A DNA stretch of 64,000 bases from Callorhinus ursinus (lineage: Eukaryota > Chordata > Mammalia > Carnivora > Otariidae): the NCBI RefSeq assembly GCF_003265705.1, contig NW_020312775.1, forward strand, positions 8,714,075 to 8,778,074, written 5' to 3'. Both the position numbers and the translations under genes were made by a program. Under the pieces are notes generated by a model. That model had not been told where the DNA came from, made no database searches, and saw nothing but the letters and a program-made list of their open reading frames with translations. Shown piece by piece: positions 61,263-64,000 of the stretch. Within the stretch, counting starts at the first letter, position 1; each line of letters starts with the position of its first letter.

Positions 61263-62792
61263 CAAAGCAAGAAAGAATGTCCAATGAAAAAAGCAGTCTT
61301 CAACAAATGGTGTTGGGAAAATTGGACAGCCACATGCAGAAGAATGAAACTGGACCATTTCCTTACACCACACACAAAAATTTACTCCAGATGGATGAAA
61401 GACCTCAATGTGAAATAGGAATCCACCAAAATCCTTGAGCAGAACACAGGCAGCAACCTCTTTGACCTCAGCCACAGCAACTTCTTCCTAGAAACATCGC
61501 CAAAGGCAAGGGAAGCAAGGGCAAAAATGAACTATTGGGACTTCATCAAGATAAAAAGCTATTGCACAGCAAAGGAAACAGTTGACAAAACCAAAAGACA
61601 ACCAACAGAATTTGAGAGGATATTTGCAAATGACATATCAGATAAAGGGCTAGTATCCAAAAATCTATAAAGAACTTATCACACTCAACACCCAGAGAAC
61701 AAATGGTCCAATCAAGAAATGGGCAGAAGATATGAACAGACATTTCTGCAAAGAAGACATACAAATGGCAAACGGATACATGAAAAAGTGCTCAATATCG
61801 CTCAGCATCAGGGAAATCCAAATCAAAACCTCAATGAGATACCACCTCTCACCAGTCAGAATGGCTAAAGTTAACAAGTCAGGAAACGACAGATGTTGCT
61901 GAAGATGCAGAGAAAGGGGAACTCTTCTACACTTTTGGTGGGAATGCAAGCTGCGGTAGCCACTCTGGAAAACAGTTGGAGGTTTCTCAAAAAGTTGAAA
62001 ATAGAGCTACTCTATGATCCAGCAATTGCACTACTGGATATTTACACCAAAGATACAATTGTAGTGATCTGAAGGGGCATATGCACCCCGATGTTTATAG
62101 CAGCAATGTCCACAATAGCCAAACTATGGAAAGAGCCTAGGTGTCCATCAACAGATAAATGGATAAAGAAAATGTGGTATATATATACAATGGAATATGA
62201 TGCAGCCATCAAAAAATTGAAATCTTGCCATTTGCGATGATGTGGATAGAACTAGAGGGTATCATGCTAAGCGAAATAAGTCAATCAGAGAAAGACATGT
62301 ATCATATGATCTCACTGATATGAGGATTTCTTAATCTCAGGAAACAAACTGAGGGTTGTTGGAGTGGTGGGGGGTGGGATGGATGGGGTGGCTGGGTGAT
62401 AGACCTTGGGGAGTGTATGTGCTATGGTGAGTGCTGTGAATTGTGTAAGACTGATGAATCACAGACCTGTACCTCTGAAACAAATAATAAATTGTATGTT
62501 AAAAAAAAGAAAATAAGAGAGTAGGAAGGGAAAAATGAAGGGGGGGTATCAGATGGGGAGATGAAACATGAGAGACTATGGACTCTGAGAAAGAAACTGA
62601 GGGTTCTAGACGGGTGGGGGGTGGGGGGATGGTTTAGCCTGGTGATGAGTATTAAAGAGGGCATGTATTGAATGGAGCACTGGGTGTTATACACAAACAA
62701 TGAATCATGGAACACTACATCAAAAACTAATGATGTAATGTATGGTGATTAACATAACATAATAAAATTAAATTAAAAAAAAGTGGTGTCTA

Positions 62793-62899
62793 AGACACCA
62801 AATGAGCATGTGGATTCAATTTTACACTACTTATCTGGTGTCTGAATCCTGAGGCCAATAAATGTACATGATACTTCTGAGGGTACACCCACCAGGAGC
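62793..62899. other. Intergenic spacer
   Basis: About 100 bp of non-repetitive DNA between L1s and the old L1 at the right edge. Confidence 0.5.
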
Positions 62900-64000
62900 A
62901 AAGTGTTGAGAATGGGCATTCCTGATCTTAGAGGAAAAGCTTTCACTTTTTCATTATAAAGTTATCTGTTTCTGAAATATATAGCCTTTATTATATTGAG
63001 TTAATTTCCTTCAATTCCTATTTTTGTTGAATGTTTTTATCATTAAAGTGTGTTGAATTTCCTCAATGTTTTTTTCAGCATCAATTGAGATGATCATTTT
63101 TTCCCTTCATTCTGTTAATGTGGTGTATTAAATTGAATGATTTTTGTATATTCAACCATTCCCACATTCCAAAAGATAATTATATTTTGCCATGGTGCAT
63201 AATCCATTTAATATACTATTGAATTCAGTTTGCTGGTATTTTATTGAAGATTTTTGTATCAATATTCATAAAAGATATTGGTCTGTAGTTTTTATTCATA
63301 TAATATCATTGCCTGGGTTTGGTATTAGGGTAATGCTGGCTTCATTAGAAGTGTTCCCTACTCTTCAATTTTTTGAAAGACTTTGAGAATAATTTATTTT
63401 AATTCTTTAAATGTTTGGTTGAATTCATCAGCAAAGCCATTCTTAGAGGAGTGTTTTTGTTGGGGAGGTTTTTTATTCAACTTCCTTATAAGTTATAGAC
63501 ATTTTTAAATTTTTATTTTTCTTCATGATTCAGTCTTGGTAATTTGTGTGTTCCTAGGAATTTGTGAACTTCATGTACATTTTCCATTTTATTGACATGT
63601 TTATTAACACTGTTCATGATACTCTCTTAGAATACCTTTTATTTTTGTGACATTGGAAGTAACGTTCTCCTTCTCACTTCAAATTTTATATATTTTAGTC
63701 TTCTCTCTTCTTTCCTAGTCAAAATAACTAACATAACTAAAGCCTTATTAAATATATTAGCTTTTTAGAAGAAACATCTTTTGAATTTGTTGATTTTTTA
63801 TATTGATATTTTTTAATTTTCTATTTTATCTCTGCTCTAATCTTGTTTTTCCCTTCCTTTTGTTAGTTTCCTAAGGTGTAGAGTTAAATAATTGAGTTGT
63901 ATTTTTTCTTTTCTTTTTTTAATATAAGCATTTACAAGCTATAAATATCCTTCACTGGATTGTTTCTGCTGCATCCCATAAGTTTTGGTATTTTGTACTT
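62900..64000 (-). mobile_element. L1t: old LINE-1 ORF2 fragment running off the window
   Basis: Reverse-complement L1 ORF2 text with strong divergence: recognisable (plus strand) CATTCCTGATCTTAGAGGAAA, GCATCAATTGAGATGATCAT, GGTAATGCTGGCTTCAT and TCATTTGTTGAATTC-like segments in the same order as in L1g. It has no long ORF and continues beyond 64000. Confidence 0.82.

Larger units (their letters stand above)
55769..62782 (+). mobile_element. L1s: full-length 7.0-kb LINE-1, no insertions
   Basis: Flanked by GTGGTGTCTAGA (55757-55768) and GTGGTGTCTAAGA (from 62783). It starts with GGAGCAAGATGACAGAGGAG and has a 5' UTR to about 57520, ORF1 about 57520-58417, ORF2 from 58499 to about 62200, then the 3' UTR and A-rich tail. 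No SINE has landed in it. Both ORFs carry frameshifts and stops, but long pieces remain open, so it is relatively young and dead. Confidence 0.95.

Overview
The window is mammalian nuclear DNA. It carries tRNA-Lys-type carnivore SINEs (CAN-SINE/SINEC) and carnivore LINE-1 elements. The SINE heads and tails, and the young L1 3' ends, look like those of a non-canid caniform (bear, seal or mustelid lineage) rather than dog or cat. That placement is my inference from remembered consensus sequences. No species can be named from sequence alone.

The only host protein-coding gene I can support is at the left edge: the N-terminal 258 codons of PABPC5 on the minus strand, running off position 1. PABPC5 is X-linked in mammals with a single coding exon, so this is most likely X-chromosome sequence. 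Upstream of it lies a CpG-rich segment (about 1135-1735), the probable promoter and 5' exon. From about 1.8 kb to 64 kb the window is a gene desert.

The desert is mostly L1 stacked in layers. (1) 1.8-13.4 kb: unique AT-rich DNA with short L1 fragments, one twin-primed (5'-inverted) L1 and five SINEs. (2) 13.4-24.8 kb: two long minus-strand L1s (13445-18056 with a perfect 15-bp target duplication; about 19640-24810 reaching the 5' UTR) separated by a small inverted L1. (3) 25.4-37.5 kb: old L1M-type DNA repeatedly invaded by younger L1s and SINEs, including a SINE with an apparent 3' transduction and a 28-bp perfect palindrome at an L1 5' junction. (4) 38.5-44.9 kb: a full-length minus-strand L1 with an open ORF1, itself split by a later L1 and a SINE. 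(5) 47.5-54.9 kb and 55.8-62.8 kb: two further full-length plus-strand L1s, both dead by frameshifts or stops. (6) 62.9 kb to the end: an old minus-strand L1 fragment.

The nested order gives a relative age series: ancient L1M, then L1e/L1h, then L1g/L1r, then L1o/L1s, with SINEs and short L1 tails on top. No L1 here has an intact ORF2, so none should move on its own. I see no tRNA, rRNA, CRISPR, prokaryotic or viral gene. I found no convincing undescribed system. The most unusual items are the ORF1 with an apparent in-frame gap in its C-terminal domain, the outward antisense ORFs in the L1 5' UTRs, the junction palindrome and the twin-priming products.
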